Assembly: GCA_963969495.1 (NCBI GenBank)
Contig: OZ018329.1
Location: 73,435,452 to 73,499,451 of the forward strand
Direction: 5' to 3'
From: Ceratothoa steindachneri
Taxonomy: Eukaryota > Arthropoda > Malacostraca > Isopoda > Cymothoidae
DNA: 64,000 nt
The first letter of the stretch is position 1. Every line of letters begins with the position of its first letter. Positions 1-10,302 of this stretch are shown here, piece by piece. A program made the translations under genes and the position numbers. Under the pieces are notes generated by a model, which worked only from the letters and a program-made list of their open reading frames with translations, was not told the origin of the DNA and did no database searches.

Positions 1-220
1 TGTCCGACCACTCCTCAATCCTTTGAAGGTCCTCTTGGAGGCGGGCAGTGTTCCCCTCCTTTTCCACATTGATACCAAGCTTGGTGTCGTCGGCAAATTT
101 AGAGATTTTGGCAACCAAGTCACCGTCCATGTCGTTGACATAGATAATAAACAGTAGTGTTTCCAGGACGGAACCTTGAGGGACACCGCTAGGTACGGGC
201 GCCCATTCAGAGGGTTGAGA
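1..220 (-). pseudogene. CR1-type LINE reverse-transcriptase fragment
   Basis: The minus strand reads the central palm of a non-LTR retrotransposon RT, with the block VPQGSVL and the catalytic box FADDTKLG, then a helix ending EEWSD. It is very close to the plus-strand CR1 at about 31560-31780, so both belong to one family. The piece is cut by the window edge on its amino-terminal side reading and by the Gypsy junction near 220. No complete frame can be judged. The CR1 assignment rests on the FADDTK box and the resemblance to the longer copy. Confidence 0.8.
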
Positions 221-239
221 TTTGAAGATACTGGGTCTA

Positions 240-1356
240 AATATGTGCAAGGTTGCAAGCATTTTAGAGCTTATGCACCATATTTGTTGTGGTACCAGCA
301 CCATTGACTTGGATGAGAGGAAAGGGAAAAGTCATGCTTCGGGAGACTACTTGGCGCAGTATGCGAAGAAGCATAACTGTAGCTATAAGGCTGTGTACAG
401 TGTACAGCGTTGTGCCCGTATCTTTGATGATACCAGCATAGACCCTGTTGGTGTGGAAGATGATGAGAATAGTTGAAAGAATGAGGTTGATAATTTCGCT
501 GTCTCTTACCTCTTGCATCGAGATGCCCTCGTTAGTTTCTCAAAGGGAACCAGAGCGGGACCTGCGCCTTCGATCGCCAAACCCGTGTCCGTGCTCGCTC
601 TGTGGTTCACGCTGCAGCTTTAACTGCTGGATGTCGGCTTCCATCCTCCGTATTGAACCCTCAAGATCTCTCGATAGGAAAGATGGAACCCTTGAACGCT
701 CGGCCCGTTCGTCAGAAGAGCTCGACGTGCCTCGAACCTGCGAAATTGAAGCATTGTTAAATGGGTCGTGAGTTTGGCCGTTGCCCCAATTTACATAAGG
801 ACTTTTATATAATTTAGCTGCTGCTGCAGCAACCTCCTTAATGCTCGTGTGGTTCGAGCTTAGTATTAATGGCCTAATTCCTTCGTGGACTCCTATCATG
901 TAAATTTCGGTGAGGTGAGAGAAAAAAGTTAAATTTGAGCACCTTTTACCCTGATAAGGTCCTTTAGATGAAGTAAAAGGAAGTAGGACTCTTATCTCCC
1001 ATTTTCTGAGAATTCAGGAGCTCTCTCAGGTCATCTATTTGGGACCTACCATATGTATTGAGAAAAGCCTCATTCAGGCGGTCTAAAACATCAGCTTGTT
1101 CCCTGTTAATCAACACTTCCCTGAATTTAATAAAGGTACTTATGGGTAACCGCTATATGATTGCTGATACTGTCTCCTCAACGGTGATGAGCTGTGGTTT
1201 AAGGAAAAGGGATGAGACTTCCAACGATGCAATTGGGTTTGTAGGATCATACACGGGAAGAGAGAGGTACGCATGTGGTTGTCTATGCGCAGACGGTTGG
1301 TCATGATGAGGTTGGGCGCTAAATGATGTCTTTAGTTGGTGTGTCTGGTCCATCAT
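240..1356 (-). pseudogene. Ty3/Gypsy gag remnant with zinc knuckle
   Basis: The likely start is the ATG complementary to 1354-1356 (protein begins MMDQTH), which aligns with MMEQPQ at 19092 in the other copy. The protein then runs through a proline- and histidine-rich head, a capsid-like part (AFLNTYGRSQIDDLRELL), the stretch EGIRPLIL and KLYKSPYVNWGNGQTH, and an arginine-rich tail with GHGFGDRRRRSRSGS. After a short linker follows a CCHC-like knuckle beginning CWYHQRYGHN. At least two frame changes and stops break it. Gag would assemble the particle and bind RNA; this copy cannot do so. Confidence 0.75.
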
Positions 1357-1744
1357 AGACACTGTTTTATGTATATTTGTGCCAGTTGAATGAAGGTGTT
1401 TACGTGAGAAGTGGCTGTGGCTGTGAGGCACGTGTGTCTGTGTAAATTGGTCACTAGCACAGGAATATGAAGAAATTAAAAATAATTGAGAAATAAAGGA
1501 AATCGTCCACTCGTTGAATATAGGGGATAATATTAAATTAAAATTGACATGAATTATGATAATTGGAAGAAGTATGTTAAAGATTACACGCGATATAAAA
1601 AAAATGAACACGTGAATAAAAAAAAATGCCAAGCGAGGATTTGGGACGAAATTGACGCCTGAAGTAAGGAATGATTTTATCGTTTAAAGTTATTTATTGA
1701 TTGACGGGAGATTACTAAACTTTGGGCATCAATTTTATAGTATA

Positions 1745-2401
1745 TGGTTATCTATGTAATTTATCTTGTTAATAAATAAGCCTAAACAGCGTTTCGAAAA
1801 CCATAACCATAAATTTGTTTGATCGAAGTTGTCTGCAGTTAGTTTTAGGCCCTAAGGCGAGAGTGAAATAAATTTGGGGAATAATGACTTGGGCTTTAAG
1901 AAAGACAATTACACAAATATAAATATATTCATAATATCAACGAATGTACAATGATATAAGTAGGTTAGGTATACAATGTAAGATATTTTAACATGATTTA
2001 TAGTAAAAAGATGCGAAGAGAATTGAAGTATGTGAAATTAATATGGTGGGATAATATGGTGAATAATAGAGTAAATAATAATATAGGAAATAATATAGAA
2101 TATCTATGATGCACTGAATTGGGGCTTTCTACGAAGAAAGCTGCGAGTCGGGTGGGCAGGAAAGCGTGCTATTTTGATCGAGCTGGGAACGTGTATTTGT
2201 TTGTTTGTGTGTGAAATTTAAGAGATGTTGTTTGGAACAGTATACGTTAATTGAATTTACAAGTAAAGTAAATGAATGAATTAATTATTAAGTTTAACAT
2301 TAAATGATTTAGTTTACAAAAGTTGAAGCAAATTAATTGAAAGATTAAATTGACAAAGTTAAAGTAAAATAATTGAATGAATTTTACACATAATAAATGA
2401 T

Positions 2402-2479
<78 letters not shown>

Positions 2480-2530
2480 AGTTTCCCAGGAGGTTTTTAT
2501 TATAGGAATGCCCAGAGGCATTGCTATACA
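1745..2530 (-). repeat. Gypsy long terminal repeat (copy 1)
   Basis: The minus strand begins TGTATAGCAATGCC, matching the LTR starts at 34405 (TGTTATAACAATGCC) and 17651. It then carries the (TA)n tract and ends near 1745. On the internal side lies TGATGCCCAAAG (minus strand of 1720-1731), in the place where the other copy has TGGTGACC, so this is the primer-binding region. It is shorter than the other two LTRs (about 786 against 1060 and 965 bp). Confidence 0.7.
2405..2476. repeat. (TA)n microsatellite inside the Gypsy LTR
   Basis: About 36 uninterrupted AT units. The same tract sits at the same relative place in the LTRs at 17757 and 34507, so it was part of the retrotransposon LTR. Confidence 0.95.
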
Positions 2531-2559
2531 TGCATGTACTATCTATTGAAGGCCACAGC

Positions 2560-3000
2560 TGTCGCAGCGTTATTAATTTTAACTTGTATTTTCCTAATAT
2601 TTCTCACAAGTTTTTTAAAGGGGTCTTCGAGGTGAGAAAAAACATCCGCGAATGACATTCTTTATTCCCAGACGACTTTCAACCGTGTTAGGTCATCTTC
2701 GGGGAATGAACAGAAATGGAATTATTAAAATGAAATGAAATGAAAAGGAAAGTGGGAGAAAAGTTTTAGATCCCCGTGCCCCTCCGCGCCTCCCAACCAG
2801 TTCCTCTCGGAGGAGCGACCCGGTCCGAGGGGTGGGGCGAGGCCCGGTTCCCCCGAGTTTTCCCAGCGCTCTCTTCCCTCTGGGCCTGAAGGCACCGAGG
2901 GAAAAGAGCTCCGGAGAGAGGGAGGAGAAGAAGAAAGAAGTAAGGATAAGACAGACTGAAATAAAGTCAAAGGCTTGAAAGTTAACCAAGTTGGCCTGTG
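2560..3000 (-). mobile_element. Penelope-like element terminus with GC-rich block
   Basis: On the minus strand a GC-rich block (2770-2910) and a polypyrimidine run (2725-2760) are followed by CCCCGAAGATGACC, a short loop, GGTTGAAAGTCGTCTGGG and AATAAAG (about 2701-2655). The same arrangement of 'GAAGATG, short hairpin, GAAA, then AATAAA' is seen at 42540-42600, and in looser form at 8255-8310 beside a recognisable Penelope element. Penelope-like elements are known to carry hammerhead ribozyme motifs in their terminal repeats. Assignment of this copy is by motif only; no RT is joined to it. Confidence 0.45.
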
Positions 3001-3529
3001 GACCTGCTTAACGTGGGACCCGGACCACGGTGTTTTTATGTTTTCCTAGCTTTTAATTGTTACTATTTGCTGTACCTGTCTCTGGTGTTAGTGTTTGACG
3101 AATTTGGATAGCGGTGAAGGAGGAAGATGATTGAAGTGGAAGGAAGTTGGAGGTTTGCAGAGAGGTGCAAGTTGCGTGGACGTCACGCTAATTTCTGTAC
3201 TATAAACTAATTTTAGAGTTAAGTTTGAAATAAATTAGAATGAAAGTGTCTCTGTTTGTTTTGTTATTATGTTATGTCTGTATGAGATAGGCTTTCAAAC
3301 CATTGTTAGCGTTATTTGTTTTCCTGCTATGTTAATAACGAGTTTCTATGATTTTTGTAGCATAATTCTCCTATCTGTATCTGTTGTGTGGGCTCATGTT
3401 CCTTGGTTATTTATTTGTTTAATTCTCTTCTTTATTCATGTTGTTTTTTTCTTTTTCGTTCATTTGCAGTTTTTTGGTTAGTTTTGTCATTCCTTGTGGT
3501 TTTCAATTCCAATCCGGTGAGATTGCCAT
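3001..3529. other. No recognisable gene
   Basis: Mixed-composition sequence between the Penelope-type terminus and the solo LTR. Short open frames are T-rich and give no recognisable protein. The last nine bases before the solo LTR are its target flank (gattgccat). Confidence 0.5.
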
Positions 3530-5121
3530 TGTAGAGAAATGGCTACATTAAGCATCCCGGAGGGCCAGAAGGATATGTACCACAAATTCCCCCCCCCCTC
3601 CATGTGAAGAAATCCGGAGGAGTGACCCCCAGGGTCAGAATCGTGGGAACGGTAGCCGGCGAATAACAGTAACTGCCTACCCCGTTTGATCTCCTCGCCG
3701 CTTTGGGCAGTTGGAGCCAACATCTGTTTTAAGGCTACCACATAAGGCCATTAAACGACGCTCTAACGATCCAATTACCTACGAGACCCATAAACCTGTG
3801 GTTATGTCACAAAAAAGCGGTGCTAGTCAAAAGGCACGCCAAGGAGTGTGGCGGTTGAGAGTCTCTCTATTAGCAAGCTGACTTGGGCATCTCAATGCCA
3901 ACCTTTGCACTTCTCGCTCTCACCAGATGCGAACACACCATTCGCGCTCCCCTCTGTGGCCTTGCCACTTCCCCCTTAGGTGGGGCAGTGATCCTCCTAT
4001 AAATAAGCCCCGAAAAGAAAGAGAAAAGATTAGAATTAGATAAGTAGGAAGAAGGTTCAGTTCGTGAAGATCGATCCTTCAGCCATACAAGACGATTTCC
4101 GTGAGAAACGATAGGATCAGATTGAGAAAATCGATCCCCCCTTCTCGGGCTGAATTAACATAACTAGTTAAGCTTGGTATCGGTGCCATACCGAAGAATT
4201 CTTTACAGACTCGGAAGAAGTCTGACTGGTGAAAAGTAAACCCGCTCACACTCGAGTGACTCTAACATCTCCAGCTCTGTAAGAGTGAGAGAAGAAGAAC
4301 CCAGCCCCAACGAGGTTCCTTTATTTAATTACGGTAAAAATCTCACCGAATACCCCAAAAGCTAGGTGGACACTCTACGTTGAAGAATCAGACACCAAGA
4401 GGCGTCAAGATCATTCAGAAGAGGACTCTTGGAGCGAAGAGCACCGTAACTCTCTCCGTCTTCTTAATTTAACCAGAGGCAAGTTTGCAATAAGAAGTGA
4501 CATCGCCTCATCTCTCTCCCGCCATACCACCTCTACGAAATTCAATAATCAGCCCCCGCAACACTCCAAAGCGAGAGATAAGCCCTCCAGCGACATCCGG
4601 CAATCCCCGATCCCTTCTGTCATGTAAGTTAGAAAGAACCTTTATATTCATATTGCGATAGTATGAGTTTAGTACGTCTCACGTGTTAAGGGAAGTAGAA
4701 ACCATTGTTAGTGAACCTCGGTCATATTTGCTAGTAGACGAGAGTACTTTAATTTAATGTTTAACGCTAATCAAATAGGGTCGCGATAAAAATACTAATC
4801 GGCAATTGGTGCGTTTACGTGTAGCCTATTTGGTTATTTTTGTCATCGTAGCCATTTAAATTGTCCTAGATGACAACCGATAATTGTTTGTTTGTCATAG
4901 TTAAGTGTTACATTTAAAATATATGTTTATTTTGGGATCATTCCTGGTGTTTTCTCTCATCCTTACGTGTTGAAGTGACTCTTATTTAAGAACAAAACAA
5001 CCGAATTAGCACTCTTAGATCAAAGCCTACTTCATCAAAGAAGTACCTCACCTGCCACAAAGCATACCGCGACAAAAGTGGTGTCAAGAGTGGAGTGATC
5101 AAAAAGGGGCATTCTCCTACA
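3530..5121 (+). repeat. Solo LTR, family A, with 5 bp target-site duplication
   Basis: The segment starts TGTAGAGAAATGG and ends CATTCTCCTACA, that is TG...CA. It is flanked by GCCAT (3525-3529) and GTCAT (5122-5126), a 5 bp duplication with one change. A second copy lies inverted at 20026-21564 with the same ends. A TATA box is present at 3998-4005, followed by an A/G-rich leader. No internal retroviral domains lie inside or next to it, so this is the product of LTR-LTR recombination. Which retrotransposon it came from cannot be told from the LTR alone. Confidence 0.8.
3998..4005 (+). promoter_or_regulatory. TATA box of solo LTR A
   Basis: TATAAATA followed by AGCCCCG. The same box with the same downstream bases is kept in the inverted copy (minus strand, 21127-21120), as expected for the LTR core promoter. 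It fixes the transcription direction of this LTR as plus. Confidence 0.65.
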
Positions 5122-5499
5122 GTCATTATTCGGGAAATTTTTGTCACAATCGGGTTTCCTTATTTGGTTTATAGGTAAATCTCCTCCTCTTTCCTTTGGT
5201 CTGCTTTGTTTTTAGCACTAGGAAACAGCATATGTTGTCTCCATCCTGCCCCTCGTGCTATTTGATTATTTAGTTCCTCTCCTATTTCTTCTTGTGTTTT
5301 TTCTATGGTTTTTATGCTCTGTTTTCAATTATTTTGTTTAATGGTTTATTTTCGATTCGATGTGGCAGTCTCTTTGCTTTTTCCTCTCTAATCGTTGCGT
5401 GCTCGTAATTATGTATACTGCCTTATTATGTATACGTTGCATATTTAATAGAATTCGATGGTGTACTCAATTTTAGAAGATGATGGGAGAGTAGTAGAT

Positions 5500-7190
5500 T
5501 GTAGGGGAATCGACCCTCTCCATCCTCTCTCAGTTGAGACACGGGAGACGTTGACCGCAAAAGATCCGGGTCAGGCACCCTAGGTCAATCTCGTAACCTC
5601 AGCCACTTGCCCCTCGTCCCCATGAAAAGCAGAACTGTTAAAACTGCAAGATCTTCCCTACGAGTGTGTATTCCATTTCACCTCAAGTACGAAATTAGAG
5701 AGGCGTTTCGCTCAACCTCGAATGCCCATCAAGACCAGAGGTAAGACAGCCTAAGAAAAACCGTTGGAGTAAGAACTATCCTTCGGCCCGTCCACAAGCC
5801 ACCCCTCTTCCTACCCTACCACAGTGCGGTGACGAGGTATAAATACCAAACACTTGGGAAAAACGTGGTAGATTCGGTTAGTCATCAAGGCGACGAAGTT
5901 CCCCGTAAGAGGTGCGGGCTACCAAGAGAAGGGACTGAGAAGCAGCTCATACTCGAACTAGTTCCTGGTTACCAAACCGAACTTTACGTTAAGTTGTCCA
6001 AGTTCAACTTATTCTCGTAAGAGAACCCCCATCCCTATCCTGGCGTAGCACAAAGCACCGAGATAGTCATCGCCCTTGAGGAATTCCGAAACAAAGAAGA
6101 AAAAGCTCCTCCTCAAGCCCGTTACCCGGTGGTCACACCGAACGTCAAGTTAACTTGGTTTAAGAACCAAGTTCAACAAATTCTCATCAGAGACACCCCC
6201 CCCCCTATCCTGGTGTAGCACAAAGCACCGTGATAGTCCTCGCCCTTGAGGAATTCCGAAACGAAGAAGAAAAAGCCCCCCTTCGAGCCCGTTTCCCGTT
6301 CATCACACCGAACGTCAAGTTAACTTGGTTTAAGAACCAAGTTCAACTTACTCTCGTCAGAGAGACCCCTCCTATCCTGGTGCATCCTAAAGCACAGGAA
6401 GAGTCCTCGCCCTTGAAGAAGACCCCCCCCCTGAGTCCGCTCCATCCAGCACTCCCCTGAGTCAAAGTATTCAAGTCTTAGCGCATCGCTAGAGTAATCT
6501 GAAGAGGAGAAAGGAACATTCTTTTACTATCCCGTGGTGATATCCCTTCCTGCCGAAGGCGTGTGGCTCCCCAGCTGCCACACTCGCCAAAGTCCTTTGC
6601 GGTTTTCAAGTTATTCGCCCGCAGCCTCCATCTGGCCGGTCGGTACGCGACTTAGAGACAATAACATTCCCGAGGTAAAGTAGCTCATTGAGTTCAAGGT
6701 CAGACTCAAACCCGTTCCAAGGGGTATCCACAAAGGTATTTGCGGCCGGTAAAGGCCGTTAGCATTTGATTTTTTAAATTGAAGTAAATGGTAGGTCAAC
6801 CATCACTATAATGTCAAGTAGGTCAAGTTAGAAAGCGTTACTTAGAAATTATTGAAGTCTTACTGTGTATTTAGTTCGTAATATTTCTGTGGTTCATGTT
6901 TATTTTTGTTTTGGTGTTTTAATAAAAGTTTTAGTTTGTGTTAACAATTTTTTTTATTCTATCCTCGAATCGCTACGTTGGCACAAGGAACCTTAAAGGT
7001 TAATGGAGTCAAGACCCTAGATAATAATTATCTAGAGAGGTATAACGTTAGTCAAGGAGTCTTCTTTTTTTCTTGTAGTACGTAAACAACCCGTAAGTAA
7101 CAACTCCTTCCATCACTCGGTCCTTCCCATACCACGACATAGACAAAAGTGGGTGAAATTTAAAGTGGGGAGAGGGTATTTTGCTCTAAT
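5500..7190 (+). repeat. LTR-like region, family B (candidate)
   Basis: It begins TGTAGGGGAATCGACC, close in form to the start of LTR A. It has TATAAATA at about 5837-5844 and a polyadenylation signal AATAAA at 6921-6926. Near 7130-7160 it has a stretch (ACGACATAGACAAAAGTGG) like the last 80 bases of LTR A. The order promoter, tandem repeat, poly(A) signal suits a diverged LTR. The right end and a target duplication could not be fixed, so the limits are tentative. Confidence 0.35.
5930..6440 (+). repeat. Tandem repeat, unit about 170 bp, about three copies
   Basis: The motif CCTATCCTGG recurs at 6034, 6204 and 6371, giving periods of 170 and 167 bp. The unit includes CGCCCTTGAGGAATTCCG, CACACCGAACGTCAAGTT and AACTTGGTTTAAGAACC. 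The middle copies are the most alike; the outer ones (near 5940 and 6380) have diverged. Small open frames across it are by-products of the repeat. Confidence 0.85.
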
Positions 7191-8140
7191 AGGAGGGCAT
7201 CACGCATCACATTATATTTATTTTTGATTTTTTCCTCTTTGTCCTATTCGTTGCATGTAATGTTTTTCTATGTTTTGTTTATTTTCGTGTTTGCTAGCGT
7301 GTTCTTTTTATTGTTAGTTTTTCAATTCTTGTTTACTTATTTTTTGGTTAAATTCTTAAGCATTCAAGCCTTTAATGGCTGTTAAGCTCAGCAATTTACC
7401 TGTGTTGTTTTAATGTTATGTTATATGGTCTTTCTGGTTTTTTTTTCAATTGAACTGTGTTAGTTTTCTGTGTTCCTGTTAAGTGTATATTGATGTAATG
7501 TTCTCTTGTGTGCAGAACTTAAGACTTGGGAACTGGTTACGACGTGAGACTTTCTCTCGCAGTCGTGCAGGTATGTTAAGTCTGCCACCTGTTCCCTGTA
7601 GTTCTGGAATGACATCGTTCGTAAGAATTAAACATTCACAAATTGCTACACTATATATAGCCTTTCTACGTGAACATAAGTATTAAAAAAATTGGCCAAT
7701 TATGGCGGGGGAAATTTTTAAGGGTAAACTAAGCACTACAAGAAACATATAAAATTGGAAGGCTCAGATTGTCTGACTATTCTTAGAAGTGAAAGCTCTG
7801 AAACTAAGACCATCGTTTTTTAAATCTTTCATTAAGTCTCGTCGTGGTAAAGGCGGTGAAGTTCAGAAATAAATATAAGTATCGAAATTTTGTGAATTTT
7901 TTAAACAAATGGTGAAGTTCAGAAAATTTATTTTTATATATCTTCTATAACTCTATATTTTAGCAACGTGATATTTTAAAAGGAGGGAAATTTAGTGTAG
8001 AGTTCCTTTTTAAAATTATTATAATTGGCGAAGTTCAGAAAATTTTTAAAAATTTAATTATGGCTGCTTTTTTTAGATTTTTAATTTTAATCATAGTAGC
8101 GAAGCGCAAGCTTCCCTCGTAGGAGGATGTGACGAAGCCA
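7191..8140. other. AT-rich stretch with a candidate 55 nt exon at 7516-7570
   Basis: No protein domain is recognised. At 7516-7570 a 55 nt block is bounded by a good acceptor (pyrimidines, then TGTGTGCAG) and donor (CAG then GTATGTTAAG). Its reading frames give no known protein, so it could be a non-coding or short coding exon, or chance. A phrase GGTGAAGTTCAGAAA recurs at 7856 and 7911, and near 8029 as GGCGAAGTTCAGAAA. Confidence 0.3.
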
Positions 8141-8145
8141 TGGCT

Positions 8146-8147
<2 letters not shown>

Positions 8148-8201
<54 letters not shown>
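8148..8201. repeat. (TA)n microsatellite
   Basis: About 27 AT units at the terminus of the Penelope-like remnant. Confidence 0.95.
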
Positions 8202-8204
<3 letters not shown>

Positions 8205-8254
8205 AAAGAAGTACAGTAACATACATATAAATGCATGTTATGATAAATTTATTC

Positions 8255-8310
8255 GCGAAACCAAGTTTCGACGGAAGCCACAGTCATCGTCAATCGCTGG
8301 TGGACTAATA
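8255..8310 (-). other. Penelope-type terminal motif, hammerhead-like
   Basis: The minus strand reads TTGACGATGACTGTGG, a short loop, CCGTCGAAACTTGGTTTCG and then AATAAA. It lies just past the Penelope GIY-YIG remnant. The spacing of the TGACGATG and GAAAC blocks around a small hairpin resembles a decayed type I hammerhead core, known from Penelope terminal repeats. The fold was judged by eye only. Confidence 0.4.
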
Positions 8311-8519
8311 AATACAGAGCTCCTTAACTTAGGGACACACAAATTTACAAGGCAGAATGTGATGGGGAAGGGGGGGGTGCTGTATTGGCGAGCAGCGGCA
8401 TTTTTGAGTAAAGTATAACTTTCTTACTTATCAATATATTAGTGTTGAATTGCCCATCCGAAGTATTAAAGTTTGGAATTTCCTTTATAAGCGCCGATTC
8501 AATTAGACATATATGTATA

Positions 8520-9240
8520 TAATTGTGAGGATTATAAACTAATTTTTGCATTATCAATGTCGATTAAATGGTTTTCATCTGATATGTGGAGAAACAAACT
8601 TGAATAAAGAGATCCACGTCTCATATCGCATTTATGTTCCTACATACTCTTGGAGAATCTGCTGCTTTCGCTAATATATACTTCATTGCAAGATTTGCAA
8701 GGGATGTAATAACCCGCTGTTCTTTATCGGTGCATCTTTATTTAGACAGACTATTTCGGATATTTTTTTCGTAATGGAAGGCAACATTGATGTTGTTTAC
8801 ACGTGCCAGCTTTTTAAAATTAATTAATTGGGGGGACTATGCGAATGTAATCTAATAATTGTCAAATACTTTTTCCTTAGGATTAGCTGGTGAGTAGAAG
8901 ATGGTTCTGACTTTATAATGATATTTTTTATGAACCAAATGGGAAACTGCAGCTTAATGAACGTTTGGATGATCGTATTGATTTCATCCTTCAATAAATA
9001 AGGATCACATATGCGATATGCTCCAGGAACAGGGATGAAACTACGGACCTTTTGACTGATACGTCGGGGCACGAGAAATAGTGAATATAGGTATTAGAGT
9101 TGGTTGGTTTCCGGTAAAGAGAACAATATGCTTTGTTGTTTACTTTAGATATTTTTACATCCAGAAATGGCAATGAGTTGTTTTGTTCCCATTCTAATTT
9201 AAATGTAATGGTGGGGTAGATATTATTTAATGTTAAAATA
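8520..9240 (-). pseudogene. Penelope-like retroelement, RT C-terminal region plus GIY-YIG endonuclease remnant
   Basis: On the minus strand from 9235 the protein reads LPFLDVKISKV, YRKPTNSNTYIHYFS and VKRSVV, the conserved C-terminal RT/linker blocks of Penelope-like elements. A linker follows (ICDPYLLKDEINTI, FPIWFIKNI). From about 8715 comes the GIY-YIG endonuclease (GYYIPCKSCNEVYISES, then EHKCDMRRGSLYS), where the final glycine of YIG is serine. Frameshifts near 9000 and 8820 and a stop inside the endonuclease show it is dead. The RT palm is missing. A (TA)n tract and a terminal motif follow, as is usual for this group. Confidence 0.8.
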
Positions 9241-9289
9241 AAGAATAAAATGCGTTATCATTAATAGGGCATGTGACACATACATCATA

Positions 9290-9880
9290 CACAGGGGCGG
9301 ATCCAGAAAAAGCGAATAGGGGGCGGGGGTCGATGCAAGGATTTTTATGAGTAGAAATTTATTAAAGCTGCTTATTATGGTACATATTTTTACGAGTAAT
9401 ACATGCATGATCGTACAAATAATCAGGGCTGAATACATACGAATAATTTATGGGCATAAATTATGAATATGTACATAGAGTGTAGACTATAATGATGTAG
9501 GCTACTTGCAAGTCATTTCGCCCACTTAATTAATAAAGCACATAATAGAAAAAGTATTTCTATTTTCCAGGAGTAGGTTCTCTCAAAATCTTAGGCCCAT
9601 GCCCAATGTCTCCCTTCATTTGCCTAAGGGAAGAGGAGACGGCAGTTTTTCTCTGCAAACTTGTCAATCACTTGATCATTCGAAACTTGAATGTCATTCT
9701 GGACGGCGAGTAGTGCGAGGCCGTTGAGGCGATCCTGGCCAAAGCTGCTCCTCATGTACGTGGTGGTGGCGACCCCGTGCCCAGCCCGACAGTTGCTCTG
9801 GGACCCTCATACCTATTCCAGGCTCCACCCCAACTCCCTGGACCATCGCAGGAGCAGACCCGCCAAATCTTCCAGTTCTG
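9290..9880 (-). mobile_element. hAT DNA transposon, 3' end fragment
   Basis: The minus strand from about 9775 to 9635 reads TTTYMRSSFGQDRLNGLALL followed by QVSNDQVIDKFAEK. This is the end of the hAT dimerisation domain, where 'M-R-S-x-x-G-Q-D-R-L-x-x-L-x-L-L' is typical. About 340 bp further on, at 9293, is CAGGGGCGGATCCAG, a common hAT terminal inverted-repeat (TIR) type, so the right end of the element is present. The 5' part is missing; the segment joins a mariner piece near 9880. Confidence 0.6.
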
Positions 9881-10300
9881 GCAATAAATAATTTTGTATC
9901 ATTTCTCTGTAAGTTTCTCCTGTTACTGTCACTGTTTTTCCGTTAGCATCCTCGAAGAAGTAGGGACCAATGATTCTCGAACTAGTTATGCCACACCAGA
10001 CCGTAACTTTCTGTGCATGAAGAGGGTGCTCGTGAATTATCATGAGGTTTTCAGCACACCAGAATCTGCAATTTTGTTTATTAAAGTATGCAGTAATGTG
10101 AAAATGGGCTTCAACGGACATGATTAAGTGCGAGGTAAAAGTCGGATCATTTGTTAGTCCCAAAAATGCGGGTGGAAAGTTTATTCTTTTTTGATGGTCT
10201 GCATTATTTAATTATTGAGTTATTTGAATTTTGTATGGATGAAGCTTCAATTCTTTTGTTAGGAAGCGTTGCAATGATGTTCGAGAAATTCCTAGTTGAC
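9881..10300 (-). pseudogene. mariner transposase, N-terminal/middle half (inverted)
   Basis: The minus strand from about 10300 reads SQLGISRTSLQRFLTKELKL (helix-turn-helix), then LTNDPTFTSHLIMSVEAHFH and NKQNCRFWCAENLMI, KVTVWCGI and TGETYREMIQNYLLPEL. This is the first catalytic half of a Tc1/mariner-family DDE transposase. The usual Asp of 'MSDEAHFH' is Val here. It breaks off where the next block should be 'W-F-Q-Q-D-G'. That block lies at 10309 on the opposite strand. The far N-terminus and left TIR are not found. Confidence 0.8.
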
Positions 10301-10302
10301 TA

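Larger units (their letters stand above)
221..2530 (-). mobile_element. Ty3/Gypsy LTR retrotransposon, inverted copy 1, lacking pol and 3' LTR
   Basis: Read on the minus strand this segment has the order LTR (2530 to about 1745), primer-binding region (about 1731-1721), gag (from 1356) and a zinc knuckle (about 445-380). It is collinear with the plus-strand element that starts at 17651, and gives an intact reference for the place where that element was later invaded at 20026. It stops near 220, just past the zinc knuckle, at the CR1 RT fragment, so protease, RT, integrase and the second LTR are absent. The 220 boundary is approximate because the two copies become hard to align there. Confidence 0.8.

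Noticed and set aside
2247..2531. Open frame of Ile-Tyr repeats
   Set aside because: It is the translated (TA)n tract of the Gypsy LTR; the same holds for frames at 8035-8226, 8140-8300, 42716-43006 and 43528-43887.
2693..2989. 98-codon minus-strand frame in a GC-rich block
   Set aside because: Low-complexity Pro/Gly/Arg/Phe text with no domain; better explained as Penelope terminal sequence.
3487..3741. 84-codon minus-strand frame
   Set aside because: Lies across the solo LTR boundary and runs against its transcription; no homology seen.
5500..7190. Confirmed LTR with target duplication
   Set aside because: TAGAT precedes 5500 but no matching right flank or CA end was found, so only a tentative LTR-like call is kept.
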